Assembly (NCBI GenBank): GCA_942491415.1 | Contig: CALOAD010000020.1 | Span: 434,001 to 498,000, forward strand | Source of the DNA: CALOAD01 sp942491415 | GTDB lineage: Bacteria; Cyanobacteriota; Vampirovibrionia; Gastranaerophilales; CALOAD01 | DNA: 64,000 nt | Direction: 5' to 3' | Shown here: piece after piece, positions 7,904 through 15,972 of the stretch | Numbering within the stretch: position 1 is the stretch's first letter | Layout: each line of letters opens with the position of its first letter | The notes under the pieces: model-generated | The model's database searches: none | Seen by the model: only the letters and a program-made list of their open reading frames with translations | Told to the model about the DNA's origin: nothing | Position numbers and translations under genes: made by a program

Positions 7904-8850
7904 TGAAACATTGTAATAATTGCGGTTTTATTTCAAAAGATAATGCTAATTTTTGTAATAAATGTGGTACTGAATTAATAATCTATACGGCTAATAATAA
8001 ATTAAAAAAATTTTTATTAATTAGCTTAAAAATTTTTATAATTAGTAACATTCTTCTTTATGTTTCAGGTTTCATATCAGGTGTTTTAAATTCCGTTATA
8101 CCAACTTATTCTATTAATCAAAAAAATAGAATTATAGATGAAATAAACGGAAAAGAAATTTATAAAAATAACTATTGGGGAATTTATGTTTACCTCATAC
8201 CAAAAGAGAAATTTAATTTAAAAAAATTCGTTAATTATTCACAAAAACTGCCAAAAGGCAATGGACAGTCAACTTTTTCTTTTGCTTTTAACCATAAAAT
8301 AAATATAGCTCAATTAACAAAGGCTAATAAAACAATCCCATTCTATCAATTAGATATTTTATGGAAAGAAAAACCTTATTTTTATTTCTCAAATGCGTAT
8401 GACACTCAGGAATATTTTTGTAAAATATTTCCAAAACGTCAGGAATACTACCATAGAAATATGGTAAAAGGTGAAAAACTATTTAACCATATAACAACAT
8501 ATGCTTATGAGGATTTAAATGCCCTTACTGGATGTAGTTATGATAATAGCATTAAATCAATAAGGCAAAAAGATGAAGTCAATAAAGCAAAAAAATATTT
8601 AGAAGAAAATTTATCCAAAAACACCAGCTATTCTGAAGCTGAACAATGGTTAAATAAAGTAAAAGCATACAGATTAGCTGAATATAATTTTAATCATAAT
8701 ATTGCATCGACCGAGTTATATAAAAAATTAACAAAAACAACCAACGATTATTTTTCTTATGAAGAATCATTAAAAACTGGAGAATATAAATATATTGAAC
8801 CTTATGATTTTGAAGGTGGCTTACAACGAGACTTTGAATATCAGGAGTAG
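7903..8850 (+). CDS. Zinc-ribbon single-pass membrane protein (cargo cassette, gene 2)
   Basis: A 315-residue protein with an N-terminal zinc ribbon (C-N-N-C ... C-N-K-C within the first 21 residues), one hydrophobic segment at about residues 37-62, and a polar remainder of about 250 residues that I cannot assign. The start is a GTG overlapping the previous stop (TAGTG), so translation is probably coupled to gene 1. The architecture (cytoplasmic ribbon, membrane anchor, long lysine- and tyrosine-rich domain on the far side) is repeated in part by gene 1, suggesting the two products form one membrane complex. No catalytic motif is visible. Confidence 0.75.
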   Translation: MKHCNNCGFISKDNANFCNKCGTELIIYTANNKLKKFLLISLKIFIISNILLYVSGFISGVLNSVIPTYSINQKNRIIDEINGKEIYKNNYWGIYVYLIPKEKFNLKKFVNYSQKLPKGNGQSTFSFAFNHKINIAQLTKANKTIPFYQLDILWKEKPYFYFSNAYDTQEYFCKIFPKRQEYYHRNMVKGEKLFNHITTYAYEDLNALTGCSYDNSIKSIRQKDEVNKAKKYLEENLSKNTSYSEAEQWLNKVKAYRLAEYNFNHNIASTELYKKLTKTTNDYFSYEESLKTGEYKYIEPYDFEGGLQRDFEYQE

Positions 8851-8855
8851 AATTT

Positions 8856-9824
8856 ATGAAAAAACGATTACAAGTAGTATTATTAATTTTAGCTATAAAT
8901 CTATCTGTATTCCATCCAGTGCATGCAATTACAAAAAATGAAATTAAACAAAATCTCAAAAGATTTTTTGAGACTGATGAAGCACGAATTACAAGAGAGA
9001 AAGAAGAAAAAGCTAAACAATTATATGATATATATTTTTCTGAAATGGAAACAAGATTTACAAAATGGCAAGAGTATAAAGACGCTGACACCCCTAGCCT
9101 GCAAGCGGAATATGCAAAATATCTGAATAATAAAAACAACATGGAGCATAACAGATATTTGTGCGATATGTTAGATACATGGGAAAAACAATACAATGAG
9201 ATTATTAGAAATATCGATTACGAATATAAACAAGCCTATCAAAAAATGAATGGGAGAGATGCATCAAACGAAGAATTTGAACGCTTTAAAAAAAACAATC
9301 AAAACTTAGAGGGCTTTAAGTTCTCAGAAATAGTTAAATCAAAATTAAAGAATATTGAAAAAATAAATGAAGAAGTCAGTGATTACAGCTACGCTTATGA
9401 ACAAAAAAAAGTTGCAAATTTTATGGCAACGCACAAAAGAAAGAAGTTATGTGGACAAATTGCTAATTTTGTCTATATGCCAGCCACAGGAAACCCACAA
9501 ATAGGCTGTTTGTATTCATATAACCTTAGAGTAAGTTTCCCCCTAACTGTTGTTCAATCAACGCCTAATGGTATTTTGGTTACTGGTGATTATTCAATAG
9601 GATATGCAAACACTATGCGAAATGCTTTTATACAAACAAACAAAAAATTTGTTGATAATCAAATCCTCAGAGATTACGGAATGTATGAATATTTAGGAAT
9701 TATGCATTATAGAAGTGTGTTAGGAGTACAAAACACCGTTTGGAAGTTCCGTCAATTAAGTATGGAACAAATAAGAAAGAATTTTGACATAGGAAATAAA
9801 TTATATTTTTATCAGCAATATTAA
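8856..9824 (+). CDS. Secreted protein of unknown function (cargo cassette, gene 3)
   Basis: A 322-residue protein with a clear signal peptide (K-K-R-L then a hydrophobic stretch, likely cut after V-H-A near residue 24). Residues about 30-190 are highly charged, helical and partly coiled-coil; residues 195-322 look beta-rich, with aromatic and glycine residues (N-F-V-Y-M-P-A-T-G-N-P, V-T-G-D-Y-S-I-G-Y). No known family is recognised. It follows gene 2 after five bases. The lack of a large terminase or lysis gene nearby argues against a phage late function; it may be a surface or defence accessory protein. Confidence 0.72.
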   Translation: MKKRLQVVLLILAINLSVFHPVHAITKNEIKQNLKRFFETDEARITREKEEKAKQLYDIYFSEMETRFTKWQEYKDADTPSLQAEYAKYLNNKNNMEHNRYLCDMLDTWEKQYNEIIRNIDYEYKQAYQKMNGRDASNEEFERFKKNNQNLEGFKFSEIVKSKLKNIEKINEEVSDYSYAYEQKKVANFMATHKRKKLCGQIANFVYMPATGNPQIGCLYSYNLRVSFPLTVVQSTPNGILVTGDYSIGYANTMRNAFIQTNKKFVDNQILRDYGMYEYLGIMHYRSVLGVQNTVWKFRQLSMEQIRKNFDIGNKLYFYQQY

Positions 9825-9873
9825 TGATTACATGCCTGCCAGCTACCTAATATCTGTGAAAATGACTCTTGCC

Positions 9874-10029
9874 TTAGTTTGTTTCTGTATTGCTTAGATA
9901 AAACCCTGTGCAGTCCAATGGTTCATCCTGCGGTTGCTCCTCCTGTTCCTCGCAGTAGTCCACACCATCTGCACCTATAAGTGAACCGCCAAATAATTCC
10001 TCTGAAAATTTAAAAAATCTTTTTAACAT
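9874..10029 (-). CDS. Small acidic protein, 51 residues
   Basis: A short reading frame with an AAGGA site seven to eight bases before its ATG. It begins M-L-K-R-F-F-K-F-S-E-E-L-F-G-G and continues into an acidic, glutamine-rich stretch (C-E-E-Q-E-E-Q-P-Q-D-E-P-L-D-C). Function unknown. It is convergent with the cargo cassette and lies downstream of the decayed gene. It accounts for the gap 9825-10143, which otherwise holds nothing I recognise. Confidence 0.5.
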   Translation of the reverse strand: MLKRFFKFSEELFGGSLIGADGVDYCEEQEEQPQDEPLDCTGFYLSNTETN

Positions 10030-10143
10030 TATATTTTATCCTTATTATAATATTGTACCTTTTACCCTTTATGCCTCTATATCTCTGATATAACAAGGCT
10101 TTTTAAAAGAGGTAATATTAAAAAGTTCTTACACCTCTACCCC

Positions 10144-10498
10144 TTATGGTTCAAAATCATTAATGTACAGGTGGTTATAGGTAAATATGTAGTCCAATGT
10201 TTTATAATCTCCGTTTATAGCACTTTCGATATTAAAAAAGCTATCTATTTTGTATTCGTGTCCGTCTACGATTAATTTCCTGTGTTCTTTATCAATACTG
10301 TACTTGTCTACCCTTGTAGAAGCCGTTTTATTAACCTCAAAGATGTTTCTAGGTGTATTTATGCCATCTGCCTTAATAACTTCGCTTACAAGGCTAGCAG
10401 GCAAGATTGTATATTTATTCTTAACTGAATATACCTCTGGAAAACCGTTAAAGTATGAAAACCACCATCTCTAAAGGCTTTACGGGTTTCACTAAAAA
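10144..10498 (-). pseudogene. Remnant of a frameshifted gene
   Basis: The last 86 codons (from 10404 down) form an open frame without an ATG; the only starts are TTG-type with no ribosome binding site. The frame stays open upstream to a TAG at 10473 and reads W-F-S-Y-F-N-G-F-P-E-V-Y-S-V-K-N-K-Y-T-I-L-P-A. In the neighbouring frame, sequence further upstream reads F-F-S-E-T-R-K-A-F-R-D-G-G and runs straight into the point where the first frame becomes sensible. A one-base frameshift near 10459-10465 would join them. I read this as the C-terminal remnant of a gene truncated at the terminator at 10500. Family unknown. Confidence 0.45.
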
Positions 10499-10499
10499 A

Positions 10500-10542
10500 T
10501 AAAACCGTAAAAGCTTAATAAGAAATGACTTTTACGGTTTTA
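10500..10542 (-). terminator. Strong terminator of the replication gene
   Basis: A 14-bp perfect stem (10500-10513 with 10529-10542, core AAAACCGTAAAAG) with a 15-base loop, followed on the minus strand by a T-run. It lies just beyond the stop codon of the DUF3987-like gene. Confidence 0.88.
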
Positions 10543-10550
10543 TCACTTTT

Positions 10551-12053
10551 TTATAGTTCTGATACCTCAATTTTTTCACATTTTTTATAGAAATGAAAAT
10601 ATGTAGCATTGTTTTTATTATGTTTTTCTGGTTTTAATATATAGCCCTTTGCTTCCGCCATCTCCATTAAACAGTTTACTTCATCATTTAAATACTGCCT
10701 AAAATATCTTTTAGTAAAACCATGTTTGCAAGCTAGCATAACAAATTGAGTCATTGTATACTTTTTGCCTAGGTTATCTATCAACTCCTCTAGTAAGTTT
10801 ATATATTTTTCTGTGATTACAGGCTTGTATTTTAAGAAACGAGCAAAGTCTTTACTTAGGTAATTAACAACATTAATAGCCTGTAAAAAGTCATTATTAT
10901 CAATTTGAAGTCTTGTAGGATGATTTAATGCAGCGAATGCACATGCAAGCTTTAAGACTTTTAATTCTCTTGATGCAACTTCTTTTTTTAGTAAAGCTTT
11001 ATCTTCGATATTATTATAAGTCTCTTTTAAAAATATCTTATAAGGATAAAAAACCTGAAGATAAGCCTCTTTAGTCATTTCATAGACTGCATTCTGCGGT
11101 ATTTCTTGAAATATTTTGAATAGTTTAAGTGAAATATGAGATGCGGAATTAAAGGCATTTTCTTCAACCGTATAAGCCTTTACAGGGTCTCTTTCAATAC
11201 TTTTCTTTGTCTCTGGCTGAAATATTAAAAATGCTCTACGAGCTAACCCCGTTTCCATAAGCAAGTTAAATGTTTCCTTAACTGAACTTGGGTCTGAAAA
11301 CAAGAGTGTATTTATTGGGATATTTTCAAGAGCTACGCCTCTTTTGCCATATTTAATAGATTTGCTATCAATAATCCCATCATATCCTTGAAACAAGCAT
11401 ATTAAAAAAGCAATAAAGGTCTTATCATTTAAAGTTAGGGACAAACCAAATTCTGAAATTTTAACTAAAATGCTCCCATAGCCAGCATCACTAATTATCA
11501 CTCCATCTTCGAATAATCCTTCTGGTGTGGCTAAGTTTATTTCTAAAACCATATCCCTAATTTCAGCTTCTTTTTTATTAATAATTGTGTTTTTATCAGA
11601 AGATTTTATTTTTTTATCTGCTATTAATTTATTAACTTCTTGTTCTATATCAGCCATTTTTTTATTCTTATACTCAATAGATTTATTTTTGACATATTCA
11701 TTAAAATATTTAAAAATGTGTTTGCTTAATTTCTTTAATGGCTCATCCTTTCCACCACCCGATTCTACAAAGCATATAGCGTAATGATTAACTAGTTTTA
11801 TATTACCAAATTCCTTGAATTTGATTTGTTTAAAACCCAACATTGATATAGTATTCGCTAACAAAATATTTAATCGGCAAGGTAGTTGCGTATCAGGGAA
11901 TAATGGCTCTAAAAATTGTCCATCTATTTCAGTAAGTATTGCTGGCATGTTATCCCTATTGAATACGTCATATTGTGCTATAATAGAACTGTTAAGGCTA
12001 TTATCTGAATTTAAGTCCTTGCTCTCTGCAAGGACTTGTTTGTTGTTATCCAT
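10551..12053 (-). CDS. DUF3987-like primase/helicase-type replication protein
   Basis: A 500-residue protein resembling the DUF3987 group of phage and plasmid replication proteins. The order L-P-C-R-L-N-I-L-L-A-N-T-I-S then Y-A-I-C-F-V-E-S-G-G-G-K-D is their P-loop region, but the loop at residues 99-103 is GGGKD, with Asp where Ser/Thr is normal. A lysine-rich coiled insert follows (about 125-185), then I-S-D-A-G-Y-G-S-I and an alpha-helical C-terminal part ending in a winged-helix-like segment. The frame extends to 12170 but would then run through the upstream gene; the ATG at 12053, overlapping that gene by eight bases, is preferred. It probably replicates the excised element. Confidence 0.68.
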   Translation of the reverse strand: MDNNKQVLAESKDLNSDNSLNSSIIAQYDVFNRDNMPAILTEIDGQFLEPLFPDTQLPCRLNILLANTISMLGFKQIKFKEFGNIKLVNHYAICFVESGGGKDEPLKKLSKHIFKYFNEYVKNKSIEYKNKKMADIEQEVNKLIADKKIKSSDKNTIINKKEAEIRDMVLEINLATPEGLFEDGVIISDAGYGSILVKISEFGLSLTLNDKTFIAFLICLFQGYDGIIDSKSIKYGKRGVALENIPINTLLFSDPSSVKETFNLLMETGLARRAFLIFQPETKKSIERDPVKAYTVEENAFNSASHISLKLFKIFQEIPQNAVYEMTKEAYLQVFYPYKIFLKETYNNIEDKALLKKEVASRELKVLKLACAFAALNHPTRLQIDNNDFLQAINVVNYLSKDFARFLKYKPVITEKYINLLEELIDNLGKKYTMTQFVMLACKHGFTKRYFRQYLNDEVNCLMEMAEAKGYILKPEKHNKNNATYFHFYKKCEKIEVSEL

Positions 12054-12276
12054 TATTTTTGACCCCCATTCCATTGATTTCTTCGACCCAATCAAAATAA
12101 GCACTTTCTTTAATAAGTACACGTGAATTGATACGTCGAATGACTTTTTCAAATCCGTTTTTCTTTGCATTGAAAATCAAGGCTCTTAAAGCTCCAACTG
12201 TTGGATAGTCATAGTACTCTGCCCACTTCGTAACTGGAATAAGACGGTCTTGTGTGGTTGTTCGTGTGTTTAGCAT
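12046..12276 (-). CDS. AlpA/excisionase-like helix-turn-helix protein
   Basis: A 76-residue protein: an N-terminal helix pair (P-V-T-K-W-A-E-Y-Y-D-Y-P-T-V-G-A-L-R) and a wing-like segment with I-R-R-I-N-S-R-V-L-I-K-E-S-A-Y-F-D-W. This is the layout of excisionase/AlpA-type winged-helix proteins, where the helix contacts DNA and the arginine-rich strand forms the wing. A good AAAGGAG site precedes the ATG. It overlaps the replication gene, and in satellites and prophages such genes direct excision and activate the replication operon. The precise family is not certain. Confidence 0.65.
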   Translation of the reverse strand: MLNTRTTTQDRLIPVTKWAEYYDYPTVGALRALIFNAKKNGFEKVIRRINSRVLIKESAYFDWVEEINGMGVKNNG

Positions 12277-12369
12277 TTTATGCTCCTTTCATCTAAATTA
12301 CTCAACCTTTTTGAGGTTTTTCTTTTATTTTGGAGCATTGTTGGTTACCTTCGATAGGGCAAAAAGTAA

Positions 12370-13266
12370 CTATTTTTTTTGTTCACAATGACTTTTTGTA
12401 GATAGTTCACTCATTACTTTTTTTATATACGAATATTTGATACCTTCTTTTTTAGAAAGTTCTTTATATGAAAGATGTGGATTTTTTTTTACTAAGTCAG
12501 GAATTAAATCTTTTTTTAATTTTTTTGCTTTTATTTTAATAACTGTTTTATCCCCAGTATTTAAATGTTTTTGCTCGCTAATCCTATATTCAGAAGCCGC
12601 ATTCTTTAAAATATTTTCCTCGAAATATTTTTTTGAAATATTATCATCTAGCTTTATTAAAATTTCATTTTGTTCATTATAGCTCGGTATTCCATTTGCT
12701 TTGATTTTTTTTAATTCATTTATAATATATTTATCAAATTCATCGAAAAAATTAATTTTTGATATTGCATTAAACCCTATCGTTAATATATTTGGATTTA
12801 TTAGCATTATTTTTTCGACCAAATTAGAAAATTTCGCTTCTTCATCTTTGGCAATTTGTTTATTTTTATAATTTTCCCAACTAACAGCTAAAGAAAATTC
12901 AAAACGCTGTTTTAGCAGGAATAAATAAATAATATTTTCAGATAAAATTTTAAATTCTTCTAATGTTACATATTCAGATTTATACAATTTATTCATTTTT
13001 TCTAAATGTGCAGATACATTAGAAGAATTTTTAACCTTATGTAAATGGGTATAAATATAATGTAATAAAATATTTATATTGGTAACTTTAGCATTTTTCA
13101 ATATTATTGCCCTGAAAAAATTTTTAATAGTAGTATTTAATACTTTTGTTCTATCATCTGATAACTTTATATATTGAGGTAATAATTTTTGCGAATCTTG
13201 ATTGAATTTTTTTTCAAGTTTTCCAATGTATTTTTCGTAAAGCTCATTTTCTACCTCTTTATTCAT
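12370..13266 (-). CDS. Hypothetical protein with C-terminal HTH-like segment
   Basis: A 298-residue, lysine- and asparagine-rich, largely helical protein. No family is recognised. The last 40 residues (L-I-P-D-L-V-K-K-N-P-H-L-S-Y-K-E-L-S-K-K-E-G-I-K-Y-S-Y-I-K-K-V-M-S-E-L) have the spacing of a helix-turn-helix that would bind DNA. It lies 14 bases downstream of the integrase gene and is probably cotranscribed with it. In this position satellites often carry a master repressor or a replication accessory protein, but nothing in the sequence settles which. Its base composition is even more AT-rich than its neighbours. Confidence 0.55.
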   Translation of the reverse strand: MNKEVENELYEKYIGKLEKKFNQDSQKLLPQYIKLSDDRTKVLNTTIKNFFRAIILKNAKVTNINILLHYIYTHLHKVKNSSNVSAHLEKMNKLYKSEYVTLEEFKILSENIIYLFLLKQRFEFSLAVSWENYKNKQIAKDEEAKFSNLVEKIMLINPNILTIGFNAISKINFFDEFDKYIINELKKIKANGIPSYNEQNEILIKLDDNISKKYFEENILKNAASEYRISEQKHLNTGDKTVIKIKAKKLKKDLIPDLVKKNPHLSYKELSKKEGIKYSYIKKVMSELSTKSHCEQKK

Positions 13267-13280
13267 ATATACACACCATT

Positions 13281-14369
13281 TTACTTCAATAACTCTCCAA
13301 ATTGTTTTTCATTCATCCTGTCTAATATTTCAGCAGTGTGTTTTTTAGTTAAATGCGAATAGCGTTTAGTCATTGAGGGTGATTTATGTCCTAATATATC
13401 TCCTATTTCAACTAGGCTTGCACCATTTTTAGCAAGATTACTTGCAGTTGTATGCCTTAAATCATGAAATCTAAAATCTTCTATGCCTGAATTTTCAAGA
13501 GCTTGCTCCCATTGCCATCTTAAATCAATAGGTTGTGTACCATCATGTTTTGGGAATACCCATTTGAAATTGACTTTATTAGATTTTTTATGCTCTTTTA
13601 ATAAGTCATAAATATGTTGTGATATTCCTACACCTCTATGCTCACCATTTTTGGTATCCATAAAGTAAAACATTCTATTTTTCAGGTCTACATCTTTCCA
13701 AGTTAAATTTATTATTTCACTCCATCTTGCACCTGTTGATAATGCAGTAAATACAAACAAAAATAATAAAGGGTTAGATGCCTCTTTACATGCTGTTAAT
13801 AATGCTTTAGTCTCATCATCTGATAAAAAGCGTGTCCTGCCTTTAGGCTCTTTAAATTTGGAAACTTTAGACATAGGGTTTTCGTCCATCCACTGCCATT
13901 CTTTAACAGCTATGGATAAAACAACAGATAAACTTGCAATGTATCTGTTAGCTGTTGCGTTAGTTCTTGTCGTTCTGTCATTTTGAGCTTTAGGGCTTGG
14001 CTCTTTAATTAATAAGTCTTTGTACTTAGAAAGTAATGCAGGTGTAATATCAGAAAGCCTATAAGCCCCTATTTTATCTTTCCACCAATTAAGGTGAAGT
14101 GTTCTTTTATTTTGTTCAGCTTTTGATTTTAATTGATGCAATTCATTTTCTATATATCTATCGATAAGCTCTGCTAAAGTATGTTTTTGAGCTTCAATAG
14201 TCTTAAAATACAAACCTCTTTTAATGTCTGTTTCAGTTTGACTCGCCCACTCTCTCGCATCCGTTAGGCGTTTAAAAGTTTTATTAACAGGAGGATGTCC
14301 TTTTATCCTTATAGATACAGTTATACTTTTTTCACCATTAATTTTATAACGTTCTTTGAATTCTGCCAT
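13281..14369 (-). CDS. int: Tyrosine recombinase (integrase) of the element
   Basis: A 362-residue phage-type integrase that would catalyse recombination between attP and the tRNA-Glu attB. All catalytic residues are present: Arg215 (S-T-G-A-R-W-S-E), Lys240 (M-D-T-K-N-G), His302 and Arg305 (F-H-D-L-R-H), His328 (L-G-H-K-S) and the nucleophile Tyr337 (K-R-Y-S-H-L). Residues 1-60 form an arm-binding domain and 65-160 the SAM-like core-binding domain. The frame extends to 14459, but that extension reads through the TGTCGTAA repeats and lacks a ribosome binding site; the ATG at 14369 matches where the family begins. The gene abuts attR, the usual position. Confidence 0.95.
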   Translation of the reverse strand: MAEFKERYKINGEKSITVSIRIKGHPPVNKTFKRLTDAREWASQTETDIKRGLYFKTIEAQKHTLAELIDRYIENELHQLKSKAEQNKRTLHLNWWKDKIGAYRLSDITPALLSKYKDLLIKEPSPKAQNDRTTRTNATANRYIASLSVVLSIAVKEWQWMDENPMSKVSKFKEPKGRTRFLSDDETKALLTACKEASNPLLFLFVFTALSTGARWSEIINLTWKDVDLKNRMFYFMDTKNGEHRGVGISQHIYDLLKEHKKSNKVNFKWVFPKHDGTQPIDLRWQWEQALENSGIEDFRFHDLRHTTASNLAKNGASLVEIGDILGHKSPSMTKRYSHLTKKHTAEILDRMNEKQFGELLK

Positions 14370-14395
14370 TATACAAGCCTTACAGTTTAATTTTT

Positions 14396-14414
14396 TGTCG
14401 TAAAAATGTCGTAA
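14396..14414 (+). repeat. Candidate integrase arm-type site, right arm
   Basis: The same TGTCGTAA-AAA-TGTCGTAA double motif as at 6332-6350, in the same orientation, 126 bp inside attR and 26 bp upstream of the int start. It may also let the integrase control its own transcription. Confidence 0.65.
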
Positions 14415-14426
14415 TACGAGAGAGAA

Positions 14427-14527
14427 ATTCTCAATAAATCTGAAAACATTATAAAACATAGTTTCGTTAATAGCAAGGTATATATTTATTTTGAGTTATT
14501 TTATAATGTTGAGAATTTTTGAGAATT
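14427..14527. repeat. TTGAGAAT repeats between int and attR
   Basis: TTGAGAATT occurs twice in direct orientation with a 10-bp phase (14509-14517 and 14519-14527), 13 bp before the attR core, and once inverted (ATTCTCAA, 14427-14434). One-helical-turn phasing next to the core suggests excisionase or integrase binding. Confidence 0.45.
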
Positions 14528-14540
14528 ATACAGTCTAAGC

Positions 14541-14571
14541 GATTCGAATTCCCTTGGGGGTATTTTTTATG
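14541..14571 (+). repeat. attR core (31-bp direct repeat, right copy)
   Basis: Perfect copy of 6251-6281. It contains only the T-arm and acceptor end of tRNA-Glu; no D arm or anticodon lies to its left, so it is a recombination scar and not a tRNA gene. Confidence 0.93.
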
Positions 14572-14678
14572 CCTAAATATAGCAAGAGCTTTAGGACTTT
14601 TTTACTTATATTATTGATGAAGGTGTAAAGCTATAGTTATTATAGATGTTATATCATACCGCTATATTACGTTTCACC

Positions 14679-15527
14679 TTATGCCTTTGATTCGCTTTTA
14701 CTATCTTTAATTAAACCAAATAAATCAGAAATTTCACTATGCTTATCTTTTAATTCTTGAGGTAAAACATATACTTGATTGAATATTTCTTTTAAAAGCT
14801 CGATATATGCCTTAGTATGATTACTATCAAAGGCTTCAAATGACTGTTCGTGAACTTGGTCGCTTGTTATACCTTGTATTTTAGCCAGTATATCAACGTA
14901 AGCATTATCTAAAGTATTATACATACCTTTTAAAGATTTGATTTTACTTTCATAATCAGTACCTTTAAGCTCCTGTTGTATTATAAATTCATATATAGTT
15001 TTTCTTATGCAGGCTGATGCACCGGTTATGCAGTTGTTTTTTATACATTTTTCAGCCTCGTTTATTAATTCTCTTAATGTTCGAGGAACCCTATTATCAA
15101 TGGTGAAAAATGAAGTTGGTATATGAAGAATAATGTTATCATCAATACTATTATTCTCGAGTTCTGAATCATATGCAGTGCTGTTACAGCATTCGTATTT
15201 TGTATCTAAAGATATTGCATCATAGTTTAAACATGCATTTACATCTTGATAACAATATGTTTTGTATTCACTAGAATTCTTTCCCAATATTAGAAAATTT
15301 GTTGAGCCCCTTAAATATGGGGTTTTTGTCAAATGCATTGATATTTTATGGCAATAAGAACATTCTACAAAAATAGAAAACATTTTTTTATCGTTAGTTT
15401 CATCAAATTTAGCTATTCCTAAAACAACATACTTTACACCCCTATTTTTACAAAAAGGACAGTTAAATTTATCTTCATCAATAAAATATTTCGATTCTAT
15501 ATTTTCGTTTATGCTCAAATTATGCAC
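14679..15527 (-). CDS. Zinc-ribbon protein with C-terminal DUF4145-like (HEPN-type) domain
   Basis: A 282-residue protein. The N-terminal part has two cysteine pairs (C-P-F-C near residue 23 and C-S-Y-C near 56), a zinc ribbon around a beta-rich core. From about residue 130 the pattern P-R-T-L-R-E-L-I-N-E-A-E-K-C-I-x-x-x-x-x-T-G-A-S-A-C-I-R-K-T-I-Y-E-F-I, then L-D-N-A-Y-V-D-I-L-A-K-I-Q-G, matches DUF4145, an all-helical HEPN-related domain that occurs alone or fused to restriction enzymes. There is no R-x-x-x-x-H nuclease motif that I can see. In an accessory block, a defence or nucleic-acid-sensing role is plausible but unproven. Confidence 0.65.
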   Translation of the reverse strand: MHNLSINENIESKYFIDEDKFNCPFCKNRGVKYVVLGIAKFDETNDKKMFSIFVECSYCHKISMHLTKTPYLRGSTNFLILGKNSSEYKTYCYQDVNACLNYDAISLDTKYECCNSTAYDSELENNSIDDNIILHIPTSFFTIDNRVPRTLRELINEAEKCIKNNCITGASACIRKTIYEFIIQQELKGTDYESKIKSLKGMYNTLDNAYVDILAKIQGITSDQVHEQSFEAFDSNHTKAYIELLKEIFNQVYVLPQELKDKHSEISDLFGLIKDSKSESKA

Positions 15528-15619
15528 CTCTGATAAACAAGTTAATACTACAAAGCAATTTTATCACAGGTTTTGGGCATGGTAAGAAAAAGTTTTATAT
15601 TCGGGGTTTACAAAAAACC

Positions 15620-15823
15620 TTAATCAATTATTTTCAAAATTGATCTGGTTTTTTCGATATTTTTGAAGACTTTCACAACTTTTTTTCTTGCTATTTCAAT
15701 GAGTATATTTGCAGGATAGCAAGTTTGTTCTATATCCGATAGGGCTTCCAAAATGGCTTTTATTTCAAGAATTTTTCCTAAGTTTATTCTATTGATATTT
15801 GTCAATTTTTTCTTTTTACTCAC
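15620..15823 (-). CDS. Small basic protein of unknown function
   Basis: A 67-residue protein beginning with a lysine run, then mostly helical (L-G-K-I-L-E-I-K-A-I-L-E-A-L-S-D-I-E), ending in a basic helix. It starts with GTG, seven bases after an AAGGA site; an overlapping ATG one base earlier is closed at once by TGA. It is divergent from the HTH gene at 15973 and shares its upstream repeats, so the two may form a regulator/partner pair such as a toxin-antitoxin-like unit. That is conjecture; no toxin motif is seen. Confidence 0.5.
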   Translation of the reverse strand: MSKKKKLTNINRINLGKILEIKAILEALSDIEQTCYPANILIEIARKKVVKVFKNIEKTRSILKIID

Positions 15824-15856
15824 ATTTTAATCCTTTTTGTTAAGACAGTTTAATGA

Positions 15857-15949
15857 TGACAAAGTCATTTAGAGGACTTTATTTAGAGCTAAATGATTAA
15901 TAAGTCATGAGTATAGTAAACCCAAATGACTTATTTGTCAACTAGACAA
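15857..15949. promoter_or_regulatory. Repeat-rich divergent promoter region
   Basis: Between two divergent genes are TGAC-AAA-GTCA (15857-15867), AGTCAT at 15903, its inverse ATGACT at 15926, and TTGTC-N5-GACAA (15935-15949). They look like operators for the HTH protein at 15973. Confidence 0.45.
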
Positions 15950-15972
15950 ATAATATGTAAACTACAAGTATT

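Larger units (their letters stand above)
6251..14571. mobile_element. Integrated element at tRNA-Glu, phage-satellite-like
   Basis: An 8.3-kb island bounded by a 31-bp perfect direct repeat whose left copy is the T-arm/acceptor end of tRNA-Glu. A tyrosine recombinase gene sits against the right boundary. Gene order from the right: integrase, unknown protein, AlpA/excisionase-like protein, DUF3987-like replication protein, a decayed gene, a small acidic protein, a divergent cargo cassette, an RHH regulator and two small-terminase-like proteins. No capsid, portal, tail, large terminase, relaxase or conjugation gene is present. Integrase + AlpA-like + replication + TerS-like without structural genes is the hallmark set of phage-inducible chromosomal islands; that reading is inference. 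Confidence 0.88.

Noticed and set aside
8690..9196. Leftward reading frame of 168 codons opposite the cargo cassette
   Set aside because: It lies antisense to two genes with better starts, codon use and a signal peptide, and gives a protein of no plausible composition.
12054..12170. Longer N terminus for the DUF3987-like protein
   Set aside because: It would overlap over 100 bases of the AlpA-like gene and has no supported start.
14370..14459. Longer N terminus for the integrase (start at 14459)
   Set aside because: It would translate the TGTCGTAA arm repeats, lacks a ribosome binding site and extends beyond the family's usual start.
14541..14571. Second tRNA-Glu gene
   Set aside because: Only the T-arm and acceptor half exist; the sequence to the left has no D arm or anticodon stem. 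It is the attR scar.
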